Shown here: one piece after another, positions 27,785-36,765 of the stretch
Position numbering within the stretch: position 1 is the first letter of the stretch
How the letters are laid out: each line of letters begins with the position of its first letter
Assembly (NCBI GenBank): GCA_009668225.1
Contig: WJYK01000007.1
Coordinates: forward strand, 124,001-188,000
Source: Enterobacteriaceae bacterium RIT693
GTDB taxonomy: Bacteria > Pseudomonadota > Gammaproteobacteria > Enterobacterales > Enterobacteriaceae
DNA length: 64,000 nt
Direction: 5' to 3'
The notes under the pieces: model-generated
Told to the model about the DNA's origin: nothing
Seen by the model: only the letters and a program-made list of their open reading frames with translations
Databases searched by the model: none
Position numbers and translations under genes: made by a program

Positions 27785-29023
27785 ATGGCACTGCCACAAC
27801 CCGAATACAGCCGCAATATGCGGCTTATCGGCCACAGCGATCAGGGGGGAAAACCCGACGGCGTGCAGCTGATGGTGCATCGCGGCTATGCGTACATCGG
27901 CCATATGGTGTCGCAGGGCTTTTCGATTGTCGACGTTCGTGACCCCAAAAATCCGAAAGCAGCGGGCTTCGTGCCTGCCCCGCCGGGCACATGGAATATC
28001 CATCTGCAGGCGCACGACGACCTGCTGCTGGTGATTAACGCCCGCGACCTGTTCGCCGACGTGCGTTTCGCCGACGAAAAGGTTTACTACACCAAATCGG
28101 TCGGCGAAACGGTACGCGACGTGCAGGACAAAGGCTGGAGCGCCGGATTACGCATTTTTGATATCTCCACGCCGGACAAACCTAAGGAAATCAGCTTCCT
28201 GTCGCTAAGCGGCATCGGCATTCACCGCTGCTGGTACGTGGGCGGCCGCTGGGCTTACGTTTCGGCGCTGATAGACGGCTTTAGCGACTACATCTTCCTG
28301 ACCATCGACCTCGCCGACCCGCGTAACCCGCAGGTTGCAGGTAACTGGTGGCTGCCGGGGATGAACACCGCGGCAGGCGAGCAGCCGACATGGCCGGAAG
28401 GTAAACGCTATGCGTTACACCACGCAATTATCAGCGGCGACACGGCCTATGCCAGCTGGCGCGACGGCGGCCTGACGCTGCTGGACGTGTCTGACCGTAC
28501 GCAGCCGCAGCTCATCAGCCACCGCAACTGGAGCCCGCCGTTTGGCGGCGGTACGCACACTGCGCTGCCGCTGCCAAAGCGCGACCTGTTGGTGGTACTC
28601 GACGAAGCGGTGCTGGACAACCAGGAGGACGGCGAGAAGCTGATTTGGCTGTTTGATATTCGTGACCCGTCGAACCCGGTCAGTATCTCCACATTCCCGC
28701 AGCCGGATGAGATTGATTATGTGGCGAAAGGCGCACACTTCGGCCCGCATAACCTGCACGAGAACCGCCCCGGCAGCTTTATTAGCGACACGCTGATTTT
28801 CGCCACATATCAGAACGCAGGCGTCAGGGCTTATGATATTTCTAATCCGTACCGTCCGGTAGAAACGGCGGCGCTGGTTCCGGCTGCGCCGGAAAAGATG
28901 ATGGATACCCGCCCCGGTCGCCCGCGCGTTATCCAGTCCTGCGATGTGTTTGTAGATGCTCAGGGAATGATCTACAGCACCGACTATAACGGCGGGCTGT
29001 CGATTATTGAGTATCTCGGATAG
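27785..29023 (+). CDS. LVIVD-repeat beta-propeller protein
   Basis: 412 residues, built from repeats of the LVIVD type: GFSIVDVRDPKNPKAAG, GLRIFDISTPDKPKEIS, GLTLLDVSDRTQPQLIS, LIWLFDIRDPSNPVSIS, GVRAYDISNPYRPVETA and GLSIIEYLG, each ending a propeller blade. There is no signal peptide or membrane segment, so it should stay in the cytoplasm. Many His, Trp and Asp residues (GTWNIHLQAHDD, GIHRCWYVGG, FGPHNLHENRPG) could bind metal or line an active site. No enzymatic activity is established for the family as far as I know. The start at 27785 leaves AAGGA 6 bases upstream; the ATG at 27779 would abut it. It is the last gene of the ABC operon and may process the imported compound (inference). Confidence 0.85.
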   Translation: MALPQPEYSRNMRLIGHSDQGGKPDGVQLMVHRGYAYIGHMVSQGFSIVDVRDPKNPKAAGFVPAPPGTWNIHLQAHDDLLLVINARDLFADVRFADEKVYYTKSVGETVRDVQDKGWSAGLRIFDISTPDKPKEISFLSLSGIGIHRCWYVGGRWAYVSALIDGFSDYIFLTIDLADPRNPQVAGNWWLPGMNTAAGEQPTWPEGKRYALHHAIISGDTAYASWRDGGLTLLDVSDRTQPQLISHRNWSPPFGGGTHTALPLPKRDLLVVLDEAVLDNQEDGEKLIWLFDIRDPSNPVSISTFPQPDEIDYVAKGAHFGPHNLHENRPGSFISDTLIFATYQNAGVRAYDISNPYRPVETAALVPAAPEKMMDTRPGRPRVIQSCDVFVDAQGMIYSTDYNGGLSIIEYLG

Positions 29024-29036
29024 CTTTCCCTCACTC

Positions 29037-29071
29037 TGCCTCTCGCCGCCGAACCTACAGGACGAGAGGCA
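29037..29071. terminator. Hairpin between convergent operons
   Basis: TGCCTCTCG and CGAGAGGCA form a perfect 9-bp stem between the LVIVD gene and the convergent monooxygenase gene. No T tract follows on either strand, so it may act as a transcript-end stabiliser rather than as a classical terminator. Confidence 0.5.
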
Positions 29072-29077
29072 ATCCCA

Positions 29078-30409
29078 TCATTTACGGCTAAACTGATTCA
29101 CCGCTGGCGGCAGCCCCAGCTTCTCGCGTAGCGTTCCGGGACGATAAGCCTGCTGCATCACCCCGCTCTTCTTCAGGATCGGCGCAACCTGGTCGATAAA
29201 GTTATCAAAATCTACCGGCAGGAACGGGAACATCAGGTTATAGCCGTCAACCGCTCCGGCAATGAACGCCTCACTTAAGGTGTCCGCCACCTCCTGTGCC
29301 GTACCGATCACCAACCAGCTGTCGGAGCTTTGAAGCAGTAATCTTCCCAGCTCCAGCACCGTCAGCGCCGGATCGTAACCTTTGATTATCTGCAGGGCGG
29401 TGCGCAGCCCGTCGAAGCCGTTTTCTTCCGGCAGCGGCGGCAGCGGCGCGTGAGGATCGTATTCCCCCATATCCATCCGCAGATAGGTGCTAAGAAGATC
29501 CAACGCCATCTGGTCGTTCATCAGCGTTTGAATAAGCTTCTGGCGCTGCGCTTTTTCTTCCGGCGTATTCACCACTACCGGCAGCACGCCGCCGAGGATC
29601 TTGAAGTGCGCCGGAGAGCGCCCCAGCTCACGCAGCCGCCGGTCCATATCCGCGCGGTACGCCAGGCCCTTCTCAATATTGCTCATAAAGACAAAGTGGA
29701 TATCTGCCTGAGCGGCGGCCAGCTGCTTGCCGGACTCGGAAGACCCCGCCTGCACCACAATCGGGTGGCCCTGAGGCGGGCGCGGCACGTTAAGCGGCCC
29801 GCGCACCTTAAAGAATTTGCCTTCGTGGTTCAGGGGATGCACGCGCTCGGGGTCCGCAAAGTAGCCGGTCTGCTTATCGATCAGCACCGCATCGTCTTCC
29901 CAGGAATCCCACAGCTTGCGTACAACGTCGATAAACTCGGCCGCCCGCTCGTAGCGCCTGCCGTGCTCCGGCAGCGTGTCCAGGCCATAGTTAGCGGCCT
30001 CTTCCGGCAGCCAGGAGGTGACGACGTTCCAGCTGGCACGCCCCTCGCTCAGAAAGTCCAGCGAGGCAAAATAACGCGCCAGGTTATACGGCTCGGTATA
30101 GGAGGTTGAGGCGGTTGCCATCAGGCCGATATTTTCGGTCGTTGCCGCCAGCGCCGCCAGCAGCGTAATCGGCTCCAGACGCGGGTTAGCATAATGCGGA
30201 ATGCCGCTCGGCACCGTATCCCAGATGGCAACGTGATCGGCAATAAAAATATTGTCGAGGGTTGCCGCCTCGGCTTTACGCGCCAGCTCGGCGTAATACT
30301 TCAGGCTGAAAATTTCTTTACCGGGAGCCTCAGGGTGCCGCCATGAAAAACGGTAATCGCCCTGAGGGTTAAAGAAGAAAAGATTAAAAATGGCGGTAGC
30401 TTGCGACAT
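29078..30409 (-). CDS. Flavin-dependent monooxygenase, NtaA/SnaA/DszA/DmoA family
   Basis: A 443-residue bacterial-luciferase-like monooxygenase that would use reduced FMN and O2 on a small organic substrate; characterised relatives act on nitrilotriacetate, dibenzothiophene sulfone, dimethyl sulfide and pristinamycin. The family start (FNLFFFNPQGDYRFSWRHPEAP) and the blocks FIADHVAIWD, TASTSYTEPYNLARYFASLD, GRASWNVVTSWLPEEAANYG and PIVVQAGSSESG are all present. A reductase supplying FMNH2 is not encoded nearby. The gene lies 45 bases after the osmoprotectant-type binding-protein gene and is the last of that five-gene operon, suggesting that it degrades what the transporter imports. Confidence 0.9.
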   Translation of the reverse strand: MSQATAIFNLFFFNPQGDYRFSWRHPEAPGKEIFSLKYYAELARKAEAATLDNIFIADHVAIWDTVPSGIPHYANPRLEPITLLAALAATTENIGLMATASTSYTEPYNLARYFASLDFLSEGRASWNVVTSWLPEEAANYGLDTLPEHGRRYERAAEFIDVVRKLWDSWEDDAVLIDKQTGYFADPERVHPLNHEGKFFKVRGPLNVPRPPQGHPIVVQAGSSESGKQLAAAQADIHFVFMSNIEKGLAYRADMDRRLRELGRSPAHFKILGGVLPVVVNTPEEKAQRQKLIQTLMNDQMALDLLSTYLRMDMGEYDPHAPLPPLPEENGFDGLRTALQIIKGYDPALTVLELGRLLLQSSDSWLVIGTAQEVADTLSEAFIAGAVDGYNLMFPFLPVDFDNFIDQVAPILKKSGVMQQAYRPGTLREKLGLPPAVNQFSRK

Positions 30410-30454
30410 GTCGGGATACTCGTAGTGAAATGGCCCTCCCTGGCCGGGGACTCT

Positions 30455-31354
30455 TTATTTAGCGGCCAGTTTCTCTTTTACCCACTGGTCGGCAACTTTA
30501 GCCGGATCTTTATGATCGACATCCACCAACTTGTTCAGCTGGATTAAATCTTTGGTGGTTAACTTAGCGGAGATGCTATTGAGAATTTCTTCGACCTTCG
30601 GCGAAACGGCGCCTTTATGGGTCAGCGGCACCAGGTTTTGCGCAGGCTGTTCGTGCTTGTCATCTTCCAGCACGACCCATTTTTCCTTCAGCAGGTCGCC
30701 CTGGGTAGAAACCAGCGTGGCGACGTCAATCTTGCCGGAGTTCAGCGCCAGGCGGCTCAGCGGGCCACCGATATCCAGCGACTTGAAAGATTTGAATTTG
30801 ATACCGTACACGCGCTCCAGGCCCGGCAGGCCAAGGGCGCGAGTGGCAACTTCTGGCGGGCCGCCAACCACCAGCTCAGGTGCAACCTTCGCCAGGTCGG
30901 ACAGCGTTTTCAGTTTATATTTTTTGGCCGTCTCTTCACGCACGCCCCATGCGGTAATCGACGCGGCCGGAGAAGGGTTCAGCAGAACCAGATCCGCAGG
31001 CAGCGCCTGCTTCAGCTCCTCAGAAACTTCCTGCTCGGTGGTCGACTTGCTGCCGCCGTGATAGTAGTTAAGTAGCGCGCCCAGGTATTCCGGCACCACG
31101 TCCAGCTCGCCGGTTTTCAGCGCCGGAATAATGATTTCGCGGTTACCGAGGTTCAGGCGAGTTTTGACATCGATGCCCTGCTGCTTCAGCGCGCTGGCGT
31201 AAATGTTAGCCAGTATCGTTTGTTCAGAGTAGTTCGCCCCGCCGATGGTGACGGTTTCCGCGTGAGCGGCAAACCCTGCGCTTGCCAACCCTGCGGCCAG
31301 TAATGTAATCCGAAAGCCCTTACCTGCCGTGGATAACCAGTTTTTTATCATCAT
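30455..31354 (-). CDS. OsmF/YehZ-like osmoprotectant-type binding protein
   Basis: A periplasmic glycine-betaine/choline-class binding protein (OpuAC-like) of about 299 residues. The signal peptide ends near GFAAHA-E, and the core has VTIGGANYSEQTILANIYASALKQQGIDV, TGELDVVPEYLGALLNYY and NPSPAASITAWGV, the usual YehZ-type landmarks. E. coli YehZ binds betaine poorly, so the ligand here may be another quaternary or sulfonium compound. The ATG doublet at 31354/31351 follows AGAAGGG; a longer frame to 31414 lacks a signal-peptide-like start. The gene is in an operon with two permeases, an ATPase and a monooxygenase. Confidence 0.9.
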   Translation of the reverse strand: MMIKNWLSTAGKGFRITLLAAGLASAGFAAHAETVTIGGANYSEQTILANIYASALKQQGIDVKTRLNLGNREIIIPALKTGELDVVPEYLGALLNYYHGGSKSTTEQEVSEELKQALPADLVLLNPSPAASITAWGVREETAKKYKLKTLSDLAKVAPELVVGGPPEVATRALGLPGLERVYGIKFKSFKSLDIGGPLSRLALNSGKIDVATLVSTQGDLLKEKWVVLEDDKHEQPAQNLVPLTHKGAVSPKVEEILNSISAKLTTKDLIQLNKLVDVDHKDPAKVADQWVKEKLAAK

Positions 31355-31391
31355 AACCCTTCTCTCTTTTATGTTGTGTTGTGCGCAGGTC

Positions 31392-32060
31392 TTAGCCTGC
31401 CGTTGGCACTGCAAAATTGAACCAGCGCTTCGCCACCTGCGACATCAGCAGTTCGCAGCCAATCGCCAGCAATGAGATAACGACTGAACCGGCGATGACC
31501 TGCGGGTAATCACGCTGTCCGAGACCATCGATAAGAAAACGCCCTAAGCCATCCAGCCCGGCATAGGCTGCTACCACGGCGGTAGCGATAAGCTGCAACA
31601 GTGAGGTACGAATACCGGCAAAAATCAGCGGCATCGCCAGCGGAATACGCACTTTCAGCAGGCTTTGCAGCGGCGTCATGCCCATCGCTTTGGCGGCATC
31701 ACACAGCGTTTGATCGGCATGGCTGATGCCGACGTAGGTGTTGGTCAGCATCGGCGGAATGGCTAGCGCCACCAGGGCGATAAACACCGGCACGTCGTTA
31801 AAACCGAGCAGCATGATGCACAGCAAGATTATTCCCAGCGATGGAAACGCCTGGCCGATGTTAAACAGGTTGATCGCCAGAAAGCCGCCGCGCCGCCAGT
31901 AGCCCAAAAGGATGCCGAGAGGCTGGGCGATAAGCGCGCCAATCACCAGGCTAATCAGCACGTAATAAAGGTGTTCTGCGAAGCGATGCCAGATACCGAG
32001 GTCGCCGCGCCAGTGGTCGGCCTGCAGGAACCACAGCCAGGTGTCATGGAGAATGTTCAT
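31392..32060 (-). CDS. YehY/YehW-like osmoprotectant ABC permease
   Basis: A 222-residue permease with five or six helices and the docking loop LCDAAKAMGMTPLQSLLKVRIPLAMPLIFAGIRTS, characteristic of the betaine-class (OpuC/Yeh) family. The start ATG 32060 overlaps the stop of the preceding permease by one base (TGATG), a sign of translational coupling; a GTG 12 bases upstream is an alternative. It would pair with the other permease of this operon as a heterodimer. Confidence 0.9.
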   Translation of the reverse strand: MNILHDTWLWFLQADHWRGDLGIWHRFAEHLYYVLISLVIGALIAQPLGILLGYWRRGGFLAINLFNIGQAFPSLGIILLCIMLLGFNDVPVFIALVALAIPPMLTNTYVGISHADQTLCDAAKAMGMTPLQSLLKVRIPLAMPLIFAGIRTSLLQLIATAVVAAYAGLDGLGRFLIDGLGQRDYPQVIAGSVVISLLAIGCELLMSQVAKRWFNFAVPTAG

Positions 32061-32689
32061 CAGCGCGTCCACCCGGTCAGGCTGTACCCCAGGCGGGCGA
32101 TCAGCAGGTCAAGAACCAGCGACAGCACCAGGCTCAGCGCCAGGCTGACGAGGATCGGCGTCAAAAAGTTTTGGTTAAACCCGAGGATCATCAGCTGACC
32201 CAGTCCACCCTGGCCGATAAGCGCGGTGACGATAACCAGCCCGACCAGCGTGACCGAAGCGATACGCAGCCCGGCAAACAGCGCGGGCAGGATCAGAAAC
32301 AGTTCAACCTCGAGAAAGCGACCGAAGCGCGTATAGCCGAGCGCCCTTCCCGACTCCAGTACATCGGCTGGCAGTTTCTGCATACCGGCCAGCACGTTAC
32401 GCAGCAGGATCAGCAGCGAATAAAGCGTCAGGCCGATAACCGCCGTGGTAACGGACAGCCCGGTCCACGGCAGCAGCAGAATAAACAGCGCCAGCGACGG
32501 GATGGTAAACAGCACGCCGCTCAATGAGATCAGCGGGCCGGAGAGCGCGGGCCAGACGATGGACAGCAAAAGCATCGCGGCGGTCAGCAGCGTACCCATC
32601 GCCAGCGATATCAGTACCATCTGCAAATGCTGCAGCATCAGCTCGCCTATCATCTCGAGGTTGTCGGTCACCCATTGCCAGTCAATCAT
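32060..32689 (-). CDS. YehW/YehY-like osmoprotectant ABC permease
   Basis: A 209-residue second permease of the same class, with the docking loop LPADVLESGRALGYTRFGRFLEVELFLILPALFAGLRIASVTLVG and about five helices. From ATG 32689 (MIDWQWVTDN) the gene overlaps the end of the ATPase gene by 8 bases, showing coupled translation; the frame extends up to 32743 without a good ribosome site. Two distinct permeases, one ATPase and one binding protein are the normal Yeh/OpuC composition. Confidence 0.9.
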   Translation of the reverse strand: MIDWQWVTDNLEMIGELMLQHLQMVLISLAMGTLLTAAMLLLSIVWPALSGPLISLSGVLFTIPSLALFILLLPWTGLSVTTAVIGLTLYSLLILLRNVLAGMQKLPADVLESGRALGYTRFGRFLEVELFLILPALFAGLRIASVTLVGLVIVTALIGQGGLGQLMILGFNQNFLTPILVSLALSLVLSLVLDLLIARLGYSLTGWTR

Positions 32690-33761
32690 TACGGTGCAGC
32701 TCCTGATGACGGTTAAGCGCATCGCTGAGCAGGCCGCTATCAACGGCGCCGGCGTAATGCCCTTCCTCCGTTACGCGCACCAGCACGCCCTGCGGCACGT
32801 CCAACAATGCGCTGTAAACGTGACGCAGCGACTGCCCTTCTTCGGCAATACGCACCGCGGCCTGCTGCCCGTTTTCCTGCCAGTGCAGCGGCCGTCCTTC
32901 GGCGTCCAGAACCAAAGCTCGCTGCTGCCCGAGCAGCGGATGCTCGCCCGATAGCGGCACGCCATCGTGAGTGAGAACCGGCACATCGTGGCGCGGCAGG
33001 TCGCCGACCCGCATCATGCCAAGGCGTTTGAGGTTCGGTTCCGGGCCGATGAAGTCGCGCACAAAGTCGCTGGCGGGCCAGGAAAGAATGTTGTCTGGGG
33101 TATCGAACTGCGCGAGGTGCCCGCCTTCACGGAAAATGGCAATGCGGTCGCCGAGGCGAATCGCTTCGTTGATGTCGTGAGTGACCAGAATAATAGTTTT
33201 GTGCAGCCGGGCCTGAAGCTCCAGCAGGTCGCCCTGCAGCTTGTCCCGTACCACCGGGTCGATGGCGGCAAAGGGTTCGTCCATCAGCAAAATTGGCGGG
33301 TCCGCCGCCAGCGCGCGAGCAATAGAGACGCGGCTTTGCTGCCCGCCGGAAAGCTGGTGCGGGTAACGCTTGAGCACTAAAGGGTTGAGCGACATCAGCG
33401 CCACCAGCTCGTCGATGCGGCGGGAAATGGCTCGTTTGTCCCAACCTAAAAGACGTGGCACGGTGGCAATGTTTTCCGCGACTGTACGATGAGGAAACAG
33501 CGCCGGGCTTTGCATCACAAAGCCAATTTTGCGGCGAATCTGAATGATATCAGCGCGGGAGAGCGGTTCCCCCTGAATATAGACTTCACCGCTGTCCGGA
33601 ATGTCCAGCCGGTTAATCATTCTCAGCGTGGTGGTTTTCCCGCAGCCGCTGGGGCCAACAAAGGTGCAAAACTCCCCTTCGTTGATGGTCATATTCAGCG
33701 AGTTGATCGCGTGCTGCACATTGCCCGGATAGATCTTATTGATGTTTTCTAGTTGAATCAT
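32682..33761 (-). CDS. YehX-like osmoprotectant ABC ATPase
   Basis: The ATPase of the betaine-class importer, 359 residues from ATG 33761 (MIQLENINKIYPGN). Walker A is VGPSGCGKTTTLRMINRLD, the signature LSGGQQSRVSIARAL and Walker B ILLMDEPFAAIDP. The C-terminal 110 residues carry a weak CBS-like region (GVLVRVTEEGHYAGAVDSGLLSDALN), making it longer than E. coli YehX (about 308). CBS pairs in this class can sense ionic strength, but the motif here is partial. It is the first gene of the operon; upstream only a small GCCC-TTC-GGGC hairpin is visible. Confidence 0.9.
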   Translation of the reverse strand: MIQLENINKIYPGNVQHAINSLNMTINEGEFCTFVGPSGCGKTTTLRMINRLDIPDSGEVYIQGEPLSRADIIQIRRKIGFVMQSPALFPHRTVAENIATVPRLLGWDKRAISRRIDELVALMSLNPLVLKRYPHQLSGGQQSRVSIARALAADPPILLMDEPFAAIDPVVRDKLQGDLLELQARLHKTIILVTHDINEAIRLGDRIAIFREGGHLAQFDTPDNILSWPASDFVRDFIGPEPNLKRLGMMRVGDLPRHDVPVLTHDGVPLSGEHPLLGQQRALVLDAEGRPLHWQENGQQAAVRIAEEGQSLRHVYSALLDVPQGVLVRVTEEGHYAGAVDSGLLSDALNRHQELHRND

Positions 33762-34018
33762 GATGCTTCTGCACTTCCTCATACCGCGCAATTTTGCCCT
33801 TCGGGCTTATACGTTTCAGCACACGTCGGGGCAGTATTGCAGAGTCAAATGCGTTCACAAATTCAACATGATGCTAAGAATTGCCGGAAAATAACTATCA
33901 GCAATCATCGGGTTATTTCATATAAAAACAATAAATAAGGTAGCTATTTAAAATCATTTCTCCGCGCTACTATCGGCGAGCATGCTCCAAAGCGATGATC
34001 AACAGGGAGAATGACGCC

Positions 34019-35035
34019 ATGCACCAGATTTATGCCCGCCCTTTAACCCCCGGCGATACGCTCGCGGTGTTTTCCCCCTCTTCCGCCGCCACCGCTTTTG
34101 CGCCGCAGCGCTACCAACGCGCGAAGGCTTTTATCGAGTCAAAGGGGTTTTATTTGCAGGAAGGCAGCCTGACGGGCAAAAAGGATTTCTGGCGTTCTGG
34201 CTCCATTCGCGAGCGGGCGGATGAGTTTAATGCGCTTCTGCATGACCCTAACGTGCGCTGCATTATTTCGGCCATCGGCGGCTTAAACAGCAACTCGCTG
34301 CTGCCTTATATCGACTACGCACAGCTGATGAAAGATCCCAAAATTATCATCGGCTATTCGGACGTGACCGCGCTGCTGGCCGGCATCTATCAGAGAATTG
34401 GGCTGATTACCTTTTATGGCCCGGCGGTAGTCGCTTCTTTTGGCGAACTCCCTCCCCTTGTCGACAGCACGTTTGAGTATTTGCTCAATATCCTCAGCCG
34501 GCCGCAGGCGTTGCCGTACACGCTGAGTCAGCCCGCAGAATGGACCGAGGAGATGCTCGACTGGGAAACGCAATCCCGGGCGAAGACCCTGCGGCCAGGT
34601 AGCTGGCGCTTCGAGGGCTCGGGCAACGTGGAAGGCCGCGTCATTGGCGGCAACCTGAATACGCTTTATGGCATTTGGGGCAGCGAATACATGCCCGATA
34701 TCAACCGGGGCGATATTCTGTTTATTGAGGACAGCCTGCATAGCGCGGCGGAGCTGGAGCGAGAGTTTTCCCATCTTTTACTGTGCGGCGTGTTCGACCG
34801 CATCGCCGCCATTGTGCTCGGCAGGCACGAGCTGTTTGACGACCAGGGCAGCGGAAAAACGCCGCTGCAAATCCTGAGGGAAGTGCTGAATGGCCGCGAG
34901 ATCCCAGTCGTGTCCGATTTCGACTGCTGCCACACGCACCCAATGCTGACGCTCCCGCTCGGCGTGCGGATGCGCATCAACTTTGACTTTCAGACCATCT
35001 CACTGACCAGCCAATGGCTGGAAGCCGATCAGTAA
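34019..35035 (+). CDS. S66-family peptidase, LD-carboxypeptidase/MccF type
   Basis: A 338-residue serine peptidase of family S66, the fold of murein LD-carboxypeptidase and of MccF, which cleaves and detoxifies microcin C. The nucleophile is Ser114 in IIGYSDVTALL; the other triad members probably lie in LFIEDSLHS (Glu) and CCHTHPML (His). The length and the insert ending AEWTEEMLDWETQSRAKTLRPGSW favour the MccF-like branch over LdcA. The start ATG 34019 has GGGAG 9 bases upstream. It ends in a 7-base overlap with the convergent LysR gene. It might confer resistance to peptide-nucleotide antibiotics or act in peptidoglycan recycling (inference). Confidence 0.85.
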   Translation: MHQIYARPLTPGDTLAVFSPSSAATAFAPQRYQRAKAFIESKGFYLQEGSLTGKKDFWRSGSIRERADEFNALLHDPNVRCIISAIGGLNSNSLLPYIDYAQLMKDPKIIIGYSDVTALLAGIYQRIGLITFYGPAVVASFGELPPLVDSTFEYLLNILSRPQALPYTLSQPAEWTEEMLDWETQSRAKTLRPGSWRFEGSGNVEGRVIGGNLNTLYGIWGSEYMPDINRGDILFIEDSLHSAAELEREFSHLLLCGVFDRIAAIVLGRHELFDDQGSGKTPLQILREVLNGREIPVVSDFDCCHTHPMLTLPLGVRMRINFDFQTISLTSQWLEADQ

Positions 35036-35949
35036 TCGAAAGCCAGCATGCCCGAGCGCCAGACGCTGGTCGTGCGGATCAGCGCCTTATCACGCAGGAA
35101 GTTAATCAGCGTGGCGATCACTTTGTCATGACGCAATTCCGGGCGCGTGGCGATAAACAGATGGCGGCGCAGAGGCTGAGGCAAATCCAGAATGCGCATA
35201 TTCTCCGGCACCGGCAGCACCGACAGCCACGGCATAATGGAGAACCCCAGGCCCTGATTCACCAGCCCGACAATGCCGCTGTCGCTGGCCAGCTTATGCA
35301 CCACCTCATTACGCAGCCCCATCTCACGGCAGCGCTCCACGGCGGGGCTTAATGTATTGGCGTTCGGCTGGATAAACGGCAGGTTTTCCAGTTGATGCCA
35401 GCTAAAGGGCTGCTGTAACCGAAAGCTGCGCGGCAGCATCAATACGTAAGGGTCGCTGATGTACGGCACGCCGTGCAACGAGCCCGGATAGCCCTGAATG
35501 GTAATACCGATGTCCGCCCGCCCGGACACCACGGCGTCGTTAAGGTGATGGTATTCCGTCGCGCTGTCATCAATATCCAGATGGATATCGGGCAAGGCCG
35601 TGGCGAGCGCTTCAAAGTACGGCGGCAGCAGGTTCGCCGTCGCACTGCGGAAGCAGGCCACCCGCACACGCCCGGCAAGCTGTGGCGCTTCCGCCGCCGT
35701 CTGCTCAATATCATCCAGCAGCTGCAGGATTTTTTTAGCATCTTTGAGGATCTGCGTGCAGGAGGCAGTCGGAATACAGCCGCTGCGCGAGCGATGCAGC
35801 AGACGCACGTTCAGATGCTGCTCCAGCTCGGCAATGGCATGGCTGATGCGCGACTGCGTACAGCCCATTGCTGCGGCTGCGGCGCTGAAACCATTGTTTT
35901 CAACTACGGCTATCAGCATTTCCAGCTGATTAAGCTTTATTCCGGCCAT
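35029..35949 (-). CDS. LysR-family transcriptional regulator
   Basis: 306 residues. The N-terminal winged helix (LNQLEMLIAVVENNGFSAAAAAMGCTQSRISHAIAELEQHLNVRLLHRS) is followed by a LysR substrate domain from about residue 90 (GRVRVACFRSATANLLPPYF). Cys30 within the recognition helix region is slightly unusual. It is divergent from the LysE-type exporter (185 bases), the classic position for a LysR activator of its neighbour, and convergent with the S66 peptidase, overlapping its end by 7 bases. Confidence 0.9.
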   Translation of the reverse strand: MAGIKLNQLEMLIAVVENNGFSAAAAAMGCTQSRISHAIAELEQHLNVRLLHRSRSGCIPTASCTQILKDAKKILQLLDDIEQTAAEAPQLAGRVRVACFRSATANLLPPYFEALATALPDIHLDIDDSATEYHHLNDAVVSGRADIGITIQGYPGSLHGVPYISDPYVLMLPRSFRLQQPFSWHQLENLPFIQPNANTLSPAVERCREMGLRNEVVHKLASDSGIVGLVNQGLGFSIMPWLSVLPVPENMRILDLPQPLRRHLFIATRPELRHDKVIATLINFLRDKALIRTTSVWRSGMLAFDY

Positions 35950-36134
35950 ATTTTCAGTCAGTTATTGGAAAGGACAGGCTTCGACAAATCGAATTTCTTC
36001 ATAGATAAGGAAAACATATCACGGTTTTCGGTTGCCGCCTACCGGCCTTCCTTCCCATCATAAAGCCAGCCAGTACGGCGCATAAAAGCAAGAACGCAGC
36101 ACCTAAACCAAGCACTTTTAAGGAAAACCTGAGC

Positions 36135-36752
36135 ATGCCCGGCATCATCCATTACGGCACCTTTGTCGTCTCTTTCATCCTGCTGTTAATCATTCCCGGC
36201 CCCGGCAATCTGATCCTGATCACCAGCGCCAGCAAAGGCGGCGCGCGCAGCGGCTATCTCTGTCTGATGGGGATTTTGCTGGGTGACCAGGTGCTGCTGT
36301 GGTTGGCTATCGCGGGCGTGGCGGCGCTGCTTGAGTCCTCGCCTCACGTTTTCCAGGTGATTAAATGGCTGGGTGCCGCTTACCTGCTGTGGATGGGCGC
36401 GCAACTGCTGATGAAGGCGAAAACCGGCGCGCCGCCGCCGCCGGTAACGGGCAAAAGAACGCCGTTTTTACAGGGCATGGCCATCACCCTGATGAACCCC
36501 AAACCTATTCTGTTCTACGTGATGTTCCTGCCGCTGTTTATCGACCCGGCGCGCAGTCTGGGGATCCCGACCTTCGGGATTCTGGCGGGCACAGCGGCCG
36601 CGCTGACCTTTATCTACTGTTCGATAATGATCTTCCTGACGACTTCGCTTGCCGAGAAGGTCCGCACCCGCCCCGGCATGGTTTATATGCTGGAAAAAGC
36701 CACCGGCCTATTCCTGGCGCTGTTTGCCTTTAAGCTGGCATTTTTTAGCTGA
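36135..36752 (+). CDS. LysE/RhtB-family amino-acid exporter
   Basis: 205 residues with six predicted helices. The family hallmark IPGPGNLILITSASKGGARSGYLCLMGILLGDQ occupies residues 20-52, and MAITLMNPKPILFYVMFLPLFID lies in the middle. Such proteins export amino acids or their derivatives across the inner membrane. It is divergent from the LysR gene and followed by a terminator-like hairpin shared with the M24 peptidase gene. The substrate is unknown. Confidence 0.92.
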   Translation: MPGIIHYGTFVVSFILLLIIPGPGNLILITSASKGGARSGYLCLMGILLGDQVLLWLAIAGVAALLESSPHVFQVIKWLGAAYLLWMGAQLLMKAKTGAPPPPVTGKRTPFLQGMAITLMNPKPILFYVMFLPLFIDPARSLGIPTFGILAGTAAALTFIYCSIMIFLTTSLAEKVRTRPGMVYMLEKATGLFLALFAFKLAFFS

Positions 36753-36765
36753 GGGCAAAAATAAA

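Noticed and set aside
26729-28015. 428-codon frame antisense to the sugar-binding protein gene
   Set aside because: Spans the gap between two real genes on the other strand and has no recognisable motif.
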